Part shown: in pieces, positions 51,235 to 59,983 of the stretch | How the letters are laid out: every line of letters begins with the position of its first letter | How positions within the stretch are numbered: the stretch's first letter is position 1 | Assembly (NCBI RefSeq): GCF_009765985.1 | Contig: NZ_LMUM01000034.1 | Coordinates: 407,508-471,507 of the forward strand | DNA length: 64,000 nt | Direction: 5' to 3' | Source: Acidobacterium sp. S8 | Lineage (GTDB): Bacteria; Acidobacteriota; Terriglobia; Terriglobales; Acidobacteriaceae | The notes under the pieces: model-generated | The model's database searches: none | The model's input: only the letters and a program-made list of their open reading frames with translations | What the model was told of the DNA's origin: nothing | Program-made: the position numbers and the translations under genes

Positions 51235-52641
51235 TCAGACTTTTCTTTCCGGAATGATTTCGGTGACGCGGCTCTCAACGCTGCCATTGGCGAGCCTGGT
51301 CACGAGACGCTGATTCGGGGCTAATTGCGCAGCGCTTTTCACCAGGGAGCCTTGTTCATCGAAGACGAGAGCATAGCCGCGGTTTAACACGGCGAGCGGC
51401 GAGAGGGATTGCAGTTGTCGAGTCAGGCTGAGCAGGCATGCGTTTTCGTTTTGAATGCGGTTTTGCTGCGCACGTGTGAGTCTGGTTTCCACAACATCGA
51501 GCCGCTCCCTCAGCAGGCGAAGGAGGTGAGTTGCATCCTGGCGCAACAGGCGGCTGGTAAGCAGTTGTAATTGCGCTGAAAGAGCGTGATTGGCTGTGCT
51601 CCAGGCTGCATCCATGCGGAAGCGCAACTCATCTAGCCGTTGCTGGCGCCGAGCGAAGCTCTCCCGCAATCGAGCGAAGGCTGCATCTGATGTGAGGCGC
51701 GCGAAGTTATCTCGCGCTTGCATTAATCGATAACGAATGGCGCGCTGCAGGCGCGAGGTCAGCAACTCAAGGTGATCCTCTACTTTGTGGAGCGCGCCGG
51801 TGATGATTTCGGCAGCTGCCGATGGAGTGGGGGCGCGGAGATCCGCGACAAAGTCGGCAATGGTGAAGTCGGTTTCGTGGCCGACTGCGGAAACCACAGG
51901 CAAACTCGAGGCGGCAATGGCGCGCGCCAACAACTCCGAATTGAAGGGTGCGAGGTCTTCGATCGATCCGCCGCCTCGCGCGATGACAATTACATCGGCT
52001 TTCCGTGTGCGATTGAAGAAGATGATGCCCGCAGCAATTTCGGCGGCGGCGGAATCGCCCTGCACCAGCGCGGGGTAAAGCAGGATGTCGAGGGCGGCAT
52101 GACGGCGATTGGCGATGCTGAGAAAGTCGCGGATGACGGCCCCCGTAGGAGACGTGATGATGCCGACGCAGTGTGGAAAGGCTGGCAGAGGCTTCTTTGC
52201 GGACTGGTCGAAGAGTCCTTCCCGCTGCAGCCGTACCTTTAACTGCTCGAACGCAACCTGTAGAGAGCCTGCGCCGACCGGCTCCATGAATTCGGCAACG
52301 ATTTGCATCTGACCGCGCTGCTCGTAGACGGAAACTTTGCCGCGAACCAGAACGTGCAGGCCATCTTCGGGGCGGAAGCGCAGCAGGGATGCCTGCCGAC
52401 GAAAGAGAACAACCGGCAACTGGGCATCCCCGTCCTTGAGCGTGAAATACACATGGCCGGAAGGCGCCGGGCGCAGGTTTGAGATTTCGCCCTCTACCCA
52501 CAGGTCGGCATATTCGCGTTCAACGTGAGAGCGCACCTCACCGACGAGTTCACCTACTTTCCAGATGCGTCGTGTTTCCGCTTTGGGCGTATCGAAGACA
52601 AAGCCGAGCTGCGGACCGGATTCGGATGCTGCGTGGGTCAC
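51235..52641 (-). CDS. xseA: exodeoxyribonuclease VII large subunit
   Basis: A 468-residue nuclease subunit with an N-terminal OB-fold (residues 25-130, LWVEGEISNLRPAPSGHVYF) and a catalytic domain containing GIITSPTGAVIRDFL, VIARGGGSIEDLAPFN and SAVGHETDFTIADFVAD, followed by a long coiled-coil region and a C-terminal beta-segment (LNRGYALVFDEQGSLV). It degrades single-stranded DNA together with XseB, which is not in the window. It is followed 4 bp later by glmM and preceded by a DUF2905 gene 11 bp upstream on the same strand, suggesting a three-gene operon. Confidence 0.95.
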   Translation of the reverse strand: MTHAASESGPQLGFVFDTPKAETRRIWKVGELVGEVRSHVEREYADLWVEGEISNLRPAPSGHVYFTLKDGDAQLPVVLFRRQASLLRFRPEDGLHVLVRGKVSVYEQRGQMQIVAEFMEPVGAGSLQVAFEQLKVRLQREGLFDQSAKKPLPAFPHCVGIITSPTGAVIRDFLSIANRRHAALDILLYPALVQGDSAAAEIAAGIIFFNRTRKADVIVIARGGGSIEDLAPFNSELLARAIAASSLPVVSAVGHETDFTIADFVADLRAPTPSAAAEIITGALHKVEDHLELLTSRLQRAIRYRLMQARDNFARLTSDAAFARLRESFARRQQRLDELRFRMDAAWSTANHALSAQLQLLTSRLLRQDATHLLRLLRERLDVVETRLTRAQQNRIQNENACLLSLTRQLQSLSPLAVLNRGYALVFDEQGSLVKSAAQLAPNQRLVTRLANGSVESRVTEIIPERKV

Positions 52642-52652
52642 AAAAAATTAGT

Positions 52653-52877
52653 TTATCGCCGAAAGCGCGAGATCAGGTAGAAGATGAGGGAAAGTAGGAT
52701 GCTGAGGAGAAGGGAACTGGCAAGCGGAAAGTAGAACGAAGTTTGCTTGCCGCGCCAGGCAATATCTCCGGGGAGGCGACCGAACGGTAGACCGGTTTTG
52801 CCGAGCACCAGAATGAGGCCGCCGACAGTGAGAAAGAGAAGTCCCAATCCGACGAGCATGCGGCCAAGGTCGCTCAT
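52653..52877 (-). CDS. DUF2905 small membrane protein
   Basis: A 74-residue protein with two transmembrane helices (about residues 5-25 and 48-69) separated by the conserved FGRLPGDIAWRGKQTSFYFP, the defining block of DUF2905. The function of the family is unknown. The xseA start follows 11 bp after its stop, on the same strand. Confidence 0.92.
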   Translation of the reverse strand: MSDLGRMLVGLGLLFLTVGGLILVLGKTGLPFGRLPGDIAWRGKQTSFYFPLASSLLLSILLSLIFYLISRFRR

Positions 52878-52959
52878 GTTGCCAGTGTAGAACGTAAAGC
52901 GACCGTTGACGGAGGGTGGAGGTTCCTGCTCTTCTAGGCGCAGTGAAAGAGAGAAATCT

Positions 52960-54120
52960 GTGCAGATCCTGACTCTGATAGCCGGTATTGCGTGTCTTTT
53001 TCTGGCATTGCTGGATGCTTTTCAAACAGTAATTCTGCCGCGCCGTGCTACAGGCAACCTGCGTATTACTCGCATTTTTTATATTGTGACGTGGATTCCG
53101 TGGTCGTGGCTTGCTACCCGAGTCAGGCATGAGCGCAAGCGCGAAACGATGCTAAGTTTCTATGGGCCCTTATCGCTGGTCCTGCTGATTGTCATATGGG
53201 CCAGCGCGCTTGTTCTCGGTTTTGCGCTGATTTTCTATGCTCTGGGCTCGCCATTTTCTGATCCTTTGGGGCGCACAGTCGGTTTGCGTTCTGACATTTA
53301 TGTCAGCGGAACTACGCTTTTCACGCTTGGTTTGGGCGATGTGGTGCCCCGGCAGTACATTATCCGCGACCTGGTGATCGTGGAAGCAGGCATGGGGCTG
53401 GGGTTTGTCGCCATGGTGATCGGCTATTTTCCTGTGCTCTATGGAGCGTTTTCCAAGCGAGAAGTGAGTATTTCGCTGCTGGACGCCCGAGCCGGATCAC
53501 CCCCATCCGCGGTCGAGCTACTGCGACGCCATTCGTTTGAGGGAGGCAGCGCCGCACTGATTCTTTTGCTGGAAGAGTGGGAACGATGGTCGGCCGAGCT
53601 GCTGGAAAGTCACATCTCCTACCCTTTGCTGTGCTATTTTCGCTCTCAGCATACCCACCAGAGCTGGCTAAGTGCCCTTACTGCGATTCTGGATGCCTGC
53701 GCACTACTGATTGCCGGAGTGCAGGACCATTCCGCGCGGCAGGCGCAGCTCACGTTTGCCATGGCGCGGCATGCGATGGTGGACTTGGCGCAGGTATTTT
53801 CGCTGCCGCCGGTTCAGGATATGGTCGACCGCCTGCCTGAGAAGCAGTTTGAGAAGGTCTACGACCAGATGTGTCAGACGGGAGTGCGTCTTTGCCAGGA
53901 TGCACACTCGGCGGAGAGACTGCGACAGATGCGCGCGCTCTATGAGGGGTATGCAGAGGCGTTCAGTGTCTACCTGTGTATGCCTTTACCGCAGTGGCTG
54001 CCGCAACGGAACCAGAAGGATAATTGGCTATCGGTAGCACGTCTTCGCGCACAGGCAGAGGGGAAAGCGCCGACGGATACAGAAACTACGTTCTTCGACG
54101 AAGAACATCACGTCTTCTAA
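52960..54120 (+). CDS. two-helix potassium-channel-like membrane protein with a large cytosolic domain
   Basis: A protein of about 386 residues (GTG start; TTG at 52906 is an alternative). Hydrophobic segments lie at about residues 1-25, 70-95 and 140-165. Before the last segment is a pore-like loop TTLFTLGLGDVVPRQ with TLGLGD at about 122-127, matching the TVGYGD potassium filter at T, G, G and D. The C-terminal 220 residues are helical and without a recognised RCK or cyclic-nucleotide domain. It probably forms a cation channel, though selectivity is uncertain because Tyr/Phe is replaced by Leu. Divergent from the DUF2905-xseA-glmM genes. Confidence 0.8.
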   Translation: MQILTLIAGIACLFLALLDAFQTVILPRRATGNLRITRIFYIVTWIPWSWLATRVRHERKRETMLSFYGPLSLVLLIVIWASALVLGFALIFYALGSPFSDPLGRTVGLRSDIYVSGTTLFTLGLGDVVPRQYIIRDLVIVEAGMGLGFVAMVIGYFPVLYGAFSKREVSISLLDARAGSPPSAVELLRRHSFEGGSAALILLLEEWERWSAELLESHISYPLLCYFRSQHTHQSWLSALTAILDACALLIAGVQDHSARQAQLTFAMARHAMVDLAQVFSLPPVQDMVDRLPEKQFEKVYDQMCQTGVRLCQDAHSAERLRQMRALYEGYAEAFSVYLCMPLPQWLPQRNQKDNWLSVARLRAQAEGKAPTDTETTFFDEEHHVF

Positions 54121-54124
54121 ATTT

Positions 54125-54445
54125 TCACATTGCCTGGGATTTTTCGCCTTCCAGGGTCAAACCACGCTCGAAGGGGATAAGCTTGGTTGAATCGACATCC
54201 TTCAAAGAGGACAAATAAGAGCGGGTGGCGGTCCTGCATAATGACCGAAACCAGAAAAAACCAGCAAGATCAAGGCCCAAAAAGAATACGGCAACGAATA
54301 GCATTACAACGCTCCATCGGAAATAAAAGGAAAGAAAACCGGGACTTTTTCTTTGTTCCGCGGGAGATACTACTCCCTTATTTAAACGCTTGACTACTGC
54401 TTTTTTATCAATTTTTTCATGTTCTGCGAAGAAAAAGGAAAACAT
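54125..54445 (-). CDS. possible small membrane protein of unknown function
   Basis: A 106-codon frame whose product has one hydrophobic segment (about residues 45-68, WSVVMLFVAVFFLGLDLAGFF) and a charged N-terminal half rich in Lys. AGG lies about seven bases before the ATG. The stretch is A+T-richer than its neighbours, and the frame ends 4 bp from the convergent channel gene. It starts just after a terminator on the same strand. The hydrophobic helix and start context favour a real gene, but I recognise no family. Confidence 0.5.
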   Translation of the reverse strand: MFSFFFAEHEKIDKKAVVKRLNKGVVSPAEQRKSPGFLSFYFRWSVVMLFVAVFFLGLDLAGFFWFRSLCRTATRSYLSSLKDVDSTKLIPFERGLTLEGEKSQAM

Positions 54446-54460
54446 TGCGCGCCTGAAAAT

Positions 54461-54491
54461 CGAAAGGCCGGTTCTTCGAACCGGCCTTTCG
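54461..54491 (-). terminator. rho-independent terminator of the deoxyhypusine-synthase-like gene
   Basis: A perfect stem CGAAAGGCCGGTTC / GAACCGGCCTTTCG with loop TTC, 18 bp past the stop codon at 54510. The minus strand continues ATTTTCAGG. Confidence 0.85.
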
Positions 54492-54509
54492 GGATAACTG
54501 CCCGGAAAA

Positions 54510-55577
54510 TCAAGCCGTAACAGGTTCCAGCAGCCGAGCCCAGCGACGCTCTGTGCGGGCTTCGTATGCCTTTTTGTGATAGGCGTAGCCAGTGATCAAC
54601 GGCAGAGCCAAGGTGGCCTCACTGTAGACCATCTGTTCGAACGTCGTATCGACCTTGCCCCATGAACTGGCTTCCTTGAGCGTGCTGGATGAAAGCGCGC
54701 CATCACGCACATCCGCTACGGTGATCTGGATCGCGTATTTGTGCATAGGGGCTTCAGTGCCGAGAATGTCTGCGGCAACGACGATATCCTGTGCGAAGTT
54801 CTTCGGTACACCGCCGCCGATCATCAGCAAGCCGGTTGTCGGGTTGGCGATCTTCAGCTGGGTAAGCTCGTAGAAATCCTTTGCCGAATCGAGCGAGACT
54901 TTGGGCTTGTCCTGGCGAGCATGCTGATGCGCGACCAGTCCGAAGCCGGCCGAGCAGTCGCTGAAGGCCGGGCAGAAGATGGGCACATCCTTCTGGTAGG
55001 CGGCGTACACGATCGAATCCACGCCACCCTTTTCTGGCGTCTTGCCGTTCGTTTCAAGATAGGCACCCATGGCGCGGATGAACTCACGCGAACTGTGAGG
55101 GCGCGGATCGAGGGAATCGGCGATCTTCTCCGTGGTCGTATCGCAGATACGCAGCTCTTCTTCATCAATCAGCGTGTCGTAGATACGGTCGATCATCAAC
55201 TCGCGCAGAGTTCCATCTTCCGTGCCTTGCTTGAGCAGGTCATCGGCGATCCAGTGCTTGTAGCCGAGACCTTCGAAGAAATCCTGGTCAACGATATTCG
55301 CGCCAGTGGAGACGATGGCGTCAACCATGTTGTTGCGGATGAGGTCGATGAAGACCTGCTTGAGACCGGCGGAGATCAGCGATCCGGCGAGGCAGAGGAT
55401 GACGCCGCAATCCTTGTCGCGCAGCATGCGCTCGTAAATCGAAGCTGCCCGGTTCAAGTCACGGGAGCTGAAGGCCATATGTTGCATGGCATCGACCAGC
55501 GCAACCACGTTGTGCTGCTTGATATCGATGTGCTGAATGGCGTCTTTGAGAAGTTCCTGTTTCGTTGGCATAGCCAT
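54510..55577 (-). CDS. deoxyhypusine-synthase-like protein (bacterial, probable homospermidine synthase)
   Basis: A 355-residue protein of the deoxyhypusine synthase family. It keeps the NAD-binding block VSTGANIVDQDF, GGGVPKNFAQDI and the active-site lysine in EASSWGKVDTTFE (Lys308), which in the eukaryotic enzyme forms the covalent intermediate with the aminobutyl group of spermidine. Bacteria lack eIF5A; some bacterial members were shown to make homospermidine from putrescine and spermidine, so polyamine synthesis is the likely role. It is monocistronic between two hairpins. Confidence 0.88.
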   Translation of the reverse strand: MAMPTKQELLKDAIQHIDIKQHNVVALVDAMQHMAFSSRDLNRAASIYERMLRDKDCGVILCLAGSLISAGLKQVFIDLIRNNMVDAIVSTGANIVDQDFFEGLGYKHWIADDLLKQGTEDGTLRELMIDRIYDTLIDEEELRICDTTTEKIADSLDPRPHSSREFIRAMGAYLETNGKTPEKGGVDSIVYAAYQKDVPIFCPAFSDCSAGFGLVAHQHARQDKPKVSLDSAKDFYELTQLKIANPTTGLLMIGGGVPKNFAQDIVVAADILGTEAPMHKYAIQITVADVRDGALSSSTLKEASSWGKVDTTFEQMVYSEATLALPLITGYAYHKKAYEARTERRWARLLEPVTA

Positions 55578-55591
55578 TTTAGAATATCAAG

Positions 55592-55617
55592 AAATACCCT
55601 GTGTTTACAGGGTATTT
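55592..55617 (-). terminator. rho-independent terminator of the methyltransferase gene
   Basis: A perfect 11-bp stem AAATACCCTGT / ACAGGGTATTT with loop GTTT, 44 bp past the stop codon of the methyltransferase gene. It lies only about 15 bp before the start of the next gene. Confidence 0.75.
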
Positions 55618-55661
55618 GTGTGAATTTCCGGCACCAGAAAAAGCAAATGAAAGGCGAAACT

Positions 55662-56303
55662 CTAGTAGCGCCCGTCGCGTTTTTGCGCCAAGACTAAGCC
55701 GCGCGGAGTCGGCAGCAGAACCACCGAGATCAATCCCTCCGCTTCCATCTTGAGGGCGGCATCACGGACGATCTTCAGGTGGGAGCTGGCATCGTGCATC
55801 AGGATCAGCCCCTGTGAATTGATCTGCGGTAGGAAGTGCTTTACTTCCGGTTCGCGGATCGGCATATCACTGTCGCTGAACAGGATGTCGATTTTGCCAT
55901 CGACCTTCATTTCCAGGCTGGATTCATTGCGTAGCTCGATCCACTCGCTGAGCCCGGAGGCCGCGATCTTCTCCTTCGCCTTTGTGAAGACAACCGGGTC
56001 CAGTTCGCAGCTGATGATCCTGCCGAAGCCGTTCCGCTTCAATCCTTCGGCGATCCAAAGCGTGCTGACGCCGAGGAAAGAGCCGGTTTCTACGACGAGC
56101 TCGGGCTTGACGGTGGTGGTCAGTGTGCGAAGGAATTCGAGCACTTCGGCCTCGGCTGTCATCGAGTCATACATGCTCCAGCGCTCTGGGTGAGGACATT
56201 CCGGCGTGGGGCGGTGATATTCCGGCAGCAGAGCGCCTGCGGCGCGCTCGGCCTGCAGCATGACCTTGTGTTCCTGCTTCAATTTTTTACGAAAGAGACC
56301 CAT
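55662..56303 (-). CDS. class I SAM-dependent methyltransferase
   Basis: A protein of about 213 residues. The Rossmann-type SAM-binding region is recognisable: LVVETGSFLGVSTLWIAEGL (motif I), then IISCELDPVVFTKAKEKI with the acidic residue binding the SAM ribose, and IDILFSDSDMPIREPEV (motif with the catalytic-side Asp). The layout resembles O-methyltransferases of the catechol/caffeoyl type. The open frame reaches 56420, but ATG 56303 has AGGAAAG about ten bases upstream and is preferred. It is divergent from the padR gene. Substrate unknown. Confidence 0.85.
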   Translation of the reverse strand: MGLFRKKLKQEHKVMLQAERAAGALLPEYHRPTPECPHPERWSMYDSMTAEAEVLEFLRTLTTTVKPELVVETGSFLGVSTLWIAEGLKRNGFGRIISCELDPVVFTKAKEKIAASGLSEWIELRNESSLEMKVDGKIDILFSDSDMPIREPEVKHFLPQINSQGLILMHDASSHLKIVRDAALKMEAEGLISVVLLPTPRGLVLAQKRDGRY

Positions 56304-56452
56304 CAAACTCAGCTTTCCTGGGCCGGAACAATATATAAAACGGCCTGCCATAGTGTAACCAGCCGATGGCGGCTGACAAAATCGGGGCGATTTGTTTGCT
56401 TTGCGTACTTGACGGAGCAAATTTCTCTCGTTATCTTACCCCTGAGAAATTT

Positions 56453-56794
56453 ATGGAAAAGAAATCAGAACCTTTTGGCGATTTAATCCAGGGAACTTTG
56501 GAAATGCTTGTCTTGAAGTCCCTGATACGCGGGCCCATGCACGGCTATGGCGTGGCAGAGTGGATTCACCAAACCTCTCAGCAGGTGTTGCGTGTGGAAG
56601 AGGGGGCTTTGTATCCCGCGTTGCACCGGTTGGAGCTGCGCGGACTTCTTTCTGCGCAGTGGGGAGCTTCAGAGAATAATCGCCGCGCGAAGTTCTACCA
56701 GTTGACGGCTGAGGGGAAGAAGAAGCTGGCTGCTGAATCGCAACGCTGGACCCGGCTTTCCTCCGCTGTAGCGTTCGTGATGCAACAGGGATAG
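56453..56794 (+). CDS. PadR-family transcriptional regulator
   Basis: A 113-residue winged-helix protein: DLIQGTLEMLVLKSLIRGPMHGYGVAEWIHQ, then VEEGALYPALHRLELRGLL (recognition helix and turn), and the wing RRAKFYQLTAEGKKKL. The ATG at 56453 fits the family start although the frame is open upstream. In acidobacteria such PadR genes typically precede MacB-like orphan permease genes, and here the next gene 10 bp downstream is exactly such a permease, but decayed. It may regulate itself. Confidence 0.92.
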   Translation: MEKKSEPFGDLIQGTLEMLVLKSLIRGPMHGYGVAEWIHQTSQQVLRVEEGALYPALHRLELRGLLSAQWGASENNRRAKFYQLTAEGKKKLAAESQRWTRLSSAVAFVMQQG

Positions 56795-56804
56795 AGGCAA
56801 TCGC

Positions 56805-57440
56805 ATGTCGGAATGGCTGCATGAAATCAGATTTCGGATGAAGGCCGTGTTGCGGAGGCGCAGACTGCATCGCGAGATGGCGGAAGAGCTAGCCTTCCAC
56901 CAGGCAATGCTCAGGGAAAGCTGGCGCGTGCGGGAACAGATTCGACGCAGCTCGATTCTGCCGTGCGTGGGACGTTTGGCGACGCGCATCGGTGGCAGGA
57001 AAGGCTTGCGGAATTATGGCAGTTCCGCTGGTTGGAGAATCTGCTGCGCGACCTAAGCTTTTCTGCGCGTTCTGCGCAAATCGCCAGGTTTTACAGTCGT
57101 GGCGTTGTTTACGCTTGCGCTTGGTATAGGAGCGAATGCGGCGGTTTTCAGCCTGGTGAATGGATTGCTGCTGCGCCCGCTGCCGGTTCCACACGCAGAG
57201 GAATTGACACTTTTGCGACTACAACCGGGCAGGTATAGGTATTCGTTTTGTGCCCCACCTTGCGCGCGCTCGAAATTGACCGGTGTGCTTCACAACACTT
57301 CAGTACATGACGCATCGGTGACGCTGCACTCTGTGGCGACGCTGGCAGTGATCGCCTGCATTGCGTCGCTGTTGCCTGCGCTGCGCGCTACGCAGATCGA
57401 GCCTATAGAGGCAATTCGTTGCGAATCAGCTGCCAGATGA
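56805..57440 (+). pseudogene. remnant of a MacB-like (acidobacterial orphan type) ABC permease
   Basis: Fragments in two frames line up with one permease. Frame of 56805: SEWLHEIRFRMKAVLRRRRL, the N-terminal block of these permeases. After about 56910 the match moves to another frame ([31 protein letters not shown]), then returns at 57099 to [20 protein letters not shown] and [16 protein letters not shown]. It then jumps to a C-terminal-like block [18 protein letters not shown], so most of the usual ~800 residues is missing. At least two frameshifts and one large internal deletion are evident. No function is expected. Confidence 0.85.
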
Positions 57441-57501
57441 ATATCTGGTTTTCTGCCTCGGGACGCATGTAATCGCCCATAGCAAACTTGTATACTCGCC
57501 A

Positions 57502-58446
57502 GTGATGAAACTGAATCGCTCTGTTTTTCTTCGTCGCATTGTCGTTGCTGCCCTGTTACCACTGATTGCTGTTCCGCCCTCGTTCGGATGGGGCAACGAA
57601 GGTCATCGCATGGTGAATAAGCTTGCCGCTGAAAACCTGCCCGCGGATATGCCGGCTTTTATGCGTACCCAGGCTGCCATCGACGAAATTGAATATCTGG
57701 GGCCGGAACCGGATCGCTGGCGCGGGACGGGTGAGGCGGAGTTGAACGCGACGCAGGCTCCCGATCATTACATCGATCTCGAGCTAGCGGATATGATTCA
57801 TCCGCTGCCCCGGCGACGTTACGACTTCATTGCTGCGGCTTATGGGGCTATCGTGACGCACCCGGTACAGGCCAGCCAGCTTCGTCCTGAGCACATCGGC
57901 TTTCAGCCCTATATCACCAACGAAGTATGGGAGCGTCTGAAGTCAGCCATGCGTGACTATCGAGACCTGACCGCAAAACACGAAGACACGAAGCCGGTCG
58001 AGGCGGCGATCCTGTTCTATTCCGGCTGGCTGGGCCATTATGTAGGCGATGGCGCACAGCCTCTGCATACGACGGTCAACTTCAACGGCTGGGTGAACAA
58101 AGAAAATCCGAACGGCTACACCACCGACCACAAGATCCACTGGCAGTTTGAGGGTGTCTACGTTGCCGCCAATGTGAAGGAAGGCGATGTGAAGCCATTG
58201 GTGGCAGCACTTCATCCCGTGGGGGATGAATTTGACGATTACATGACGTATCTACGCCACTCGAATACCCTGGTAGAACGTGTCTATCAGCTGGAAAAAG
58301 CGCACGGATTCGAGGGTGCTGGCACGCCTGAGGCGAAGCAGTTTACCGCCGAGCGGCTGGCTGCGGGTGCGAGCAAGTTGCGCGATCTGATGTACTCAGC
58401 TTGGGTAGAGAGCGCGAAACCGGTTCCAGAACGCCACTACGACTAA
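57502..58446 (+). CDS. secreted S1/P1-type nuclease
   Basis: A 314-residue precursor. The signal peptide ends just before WGNEGHRM, leaving Trp30 as the probable mature N-terminus; in P1 nuclease this Trp and the following His bind zinc. The central motif WLGHYVGDGAQPLHT matches the H-x3-D and His zinc ligands of the family. These enzymes cleave single-stranded DNA and RNA to 5'-nucleotides outside the cell. The gene converges on the nucleoside-salvage operon, with 4 bp between the stop codons, which suits a shared role in scavenging nucleic acids. Confidence 0.9.
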   Translation: MMKLNRSVFLRRIVVAALLPLIAVPPSFGWGNEGHRMVNKLAAENLPADMPAFMRTQAAIDEIEYLGPEPDRWRGTGEAELNATQAPDHYIDLELADMIHPLPRRRYDFIAAAYGAIVTHPVQASQLRPEHIGFQPYITNEVWERLKSAMRDYRDLTAKHEDTKPVEAAILFYSGWLGHYVGDGAQPLHTTVNFNGWVNKENPNGYTTDHKIHWQFEGVYVAANVKEGDVKPLVAALHPVGDEFDDYMTYLRHSNTLVERVYQLEKAHGFEGAGTPEAKQFTAERLAAGASKLRDLMYSAWVESAKPVPERHYD

Positions 58447-58450
58447 ATGT

Positions 58451-59122
58451 TCAGGAGTGACCGGCGAACCCATCGAGCGCGTACATATCGTGTGTAGCCA
58501 GCAGCTGCTTTCGCCGCAGCATACCCAGGACCTGTTCGACCGACCAATCGAACGATGAGGTGCCATCGACAACCAGATCAGCATATTGCGCGGACGGCCG
58601 GACGAATTGTTCGGCCATCGGACGCACTGTCTCCGCGTAGTGCTGCTCTACTACTTCGGGCGTCCGTCCACGATCGCGTACATCACGCGCAAGGCGTCGC
58701 TGGTAGCAGATCTCATCCGGAGTATCGACGTAGACGCTTAGATCGTAGAGTTTTCGCAGGGCTTCGTAATGCAGGGCGAGGATGCCATCGATCAACAGAA
58801 AGTGCGGTTCGTAGACCGTAACTGACGCGCCGGGGACTCGCGTATGCGTGGAGAAATCATATTGCGGCTGCGCGATGCTGCGTCCGGACGCGAGCTGGCG
58901 AATATGCGCTACCAGCAGATCCGACTCCAGCGCATCCGGATGGTCGAAGTTTACTTGACATCGTTCTTCGTAGGTCAGGTGGCCGAGATCCTGATAGTAG
59001 TGGTCCAAGTGAAAATGCGTGCCTTCGAGTTCACGGGCGAGTTCCTGAGCAAGAGATGTCTTGCCCGATCCGGAGTAGCCAGCAATGCCAATCACGACAG
59101 GGCCCTGGGCGGTTTCATTCAT
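58451..59122 (-). CDS. udk: uridine kinase
   Basis: A 223-residue P-loop kinase of the uridine kinase/phosphoribulokinase family. The P-loop is GIAGYSGSGKTSLAQ; the acceptor region is FHLDHYYQDLGHLTYEERCQVNFDHPDAL, and the lid is RRLARDVRDRGRT. It phosphorylates uridine and cytidine. The start overlaps the punA stop by 4 bp. It is the last gene of the salvage operon. Length and motifs are normal for Udk, although specificity among pyrimidine nucleosides cannot be read directly. Confidence 0.9.
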   Translation of the reverse strand: MNETAQGPVVIGIAGYSGSGKTSLAQELARELEGTHFHLDHYYQDLGHLTYEERCQVNFDHPDALESDLLVAHIRQLASGRSIAQPQYDFSTHTRVPGASVTVYEPHFLLIDGILALHYEALRKLYDLSVYVDTPDEICYQRRLARDVRDRGRTPEVVEQHYAETVRPMAEQFVRPSAQYADLVVDGTSSFDWSVEQVLGMLRRKQLLATHDMYALDGFAGHS

Positions 59123-59970
59123 TGGCGGCCGACTTCTTTCTCGATGGCCGGGATCAGGCGCGCCAGTAGCGTTGAGAACTGCGCTGCGACACGGCGTCCG
59201 GTCTCGATCACTTCTTCATGGCCGAGCGGTTCATCCTGCAAACCCGCGGCCAGATTCGTTACACAGGATATGCCGAGCACTTCGATGCCCATCTGCCGCG
59301 CCGCAATCACTTCCTGAACGGTCGACATGCCAACCAGGTCAGCGCCCATGGTGCGGAAGGCGCGTATCTCAGCCGGAGTTTCGAAGCTGGGACCGAGCAC
59401 GCATATGTAGATTCCTTCAGCGAGGTCCATTCTGGAGTTTTTCGCAGTCTCGATCGCCAAGGTGCGCAAGCGTTTCGAATAGGCTTCGCTCATATCGAAG
59501 AAGCGAGTTCCAAAGCGCTCGTCATTTTCACCGATGACCGGATTGCGGCCGGTGAAATTGATGTGATCGGAGATGAGGACGAGCTCGCCCTGCTTCATGC
59601 CCTCTCGAATGCCGCCTGCCGCGTTGGTTGCTATCAGCGTTTTTATACCGAGTAATCCCAATACCCGAGTCGGGAAAGTTACCTGTTCTGATGAGTAGCC
59701 TTCATACGCGTGTACCCGGCCCTGCATGACGGCTACGGCAACGCCGTCAATTCTGCCGATGACCAGCCGTCCACCATGCCCTGGAACCGTGGGCGGCGGA
59801 AAGTACGGAATCTGAGTAAATGGAATGGCAACGCCGTCCGTGACCCGGTCGGCGAAAGCGCCGAGTCCTGATCCGAGGACAATGCCGATGGATGGCGTCA
59901 GGACTGTGCGGGTCCGAATGTAGTCGGCTGCCGCCATAGCCTGTTCAAACAAAGAAATGTCGTTGCTCAC
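59119..59970 (-). CDS. punA: purine-nucleoside phosphorylase (trimeric class)
   Basis: A 283-residue enzyme that splits inosine and guanosine with phosphate. Class I signatures are IVLGSGLGAFAD, VPGHGGRLVIGRI, QGRVHAYEGY, TNAAGGIREGM, ISDHINFTGRNP and FETPAEIRAFR. Its start follows the nupC stop by 13 bp and its stop overlaps udk by 4 bp, so it is firmly inside the salvage operon. Confidence 0.94.
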   Translation of the reverse strand: MSNDISLFEQAMAAADYIRTRTVLTPSIGIVLGSGLGAFADRVTDGVAIPFTQIPYFPPPTVPGHGGRLVIGRIDGVAVAVMQGRVHAYEGYSSEQVTFPTRVLGLLGIKTLIATNAAGGIREGMKQGELVLISDHINFTGRNPVIGENDERFGTRFFDMSEAYSKRLRTLAIETAKNSRMDLAEGIYICVLGPSFETPAEIRAFRTMGADLVGMSTVQEVIAARQMGIEVLGISCVTNLAAGLQDEPLGHEEVIETGRRVAAQFSTLLARLIPAIEKEVGRQ

Positions 59971-59983
59971 GTCTCTTTATGTT

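Noticed and set aside
56805-57440. Possible insertion-sequence remnant between padR and the nuclease gene
   Set aside because: The fragments match permease blocks, not a transposase, and no terminal inverted repeats are visible.
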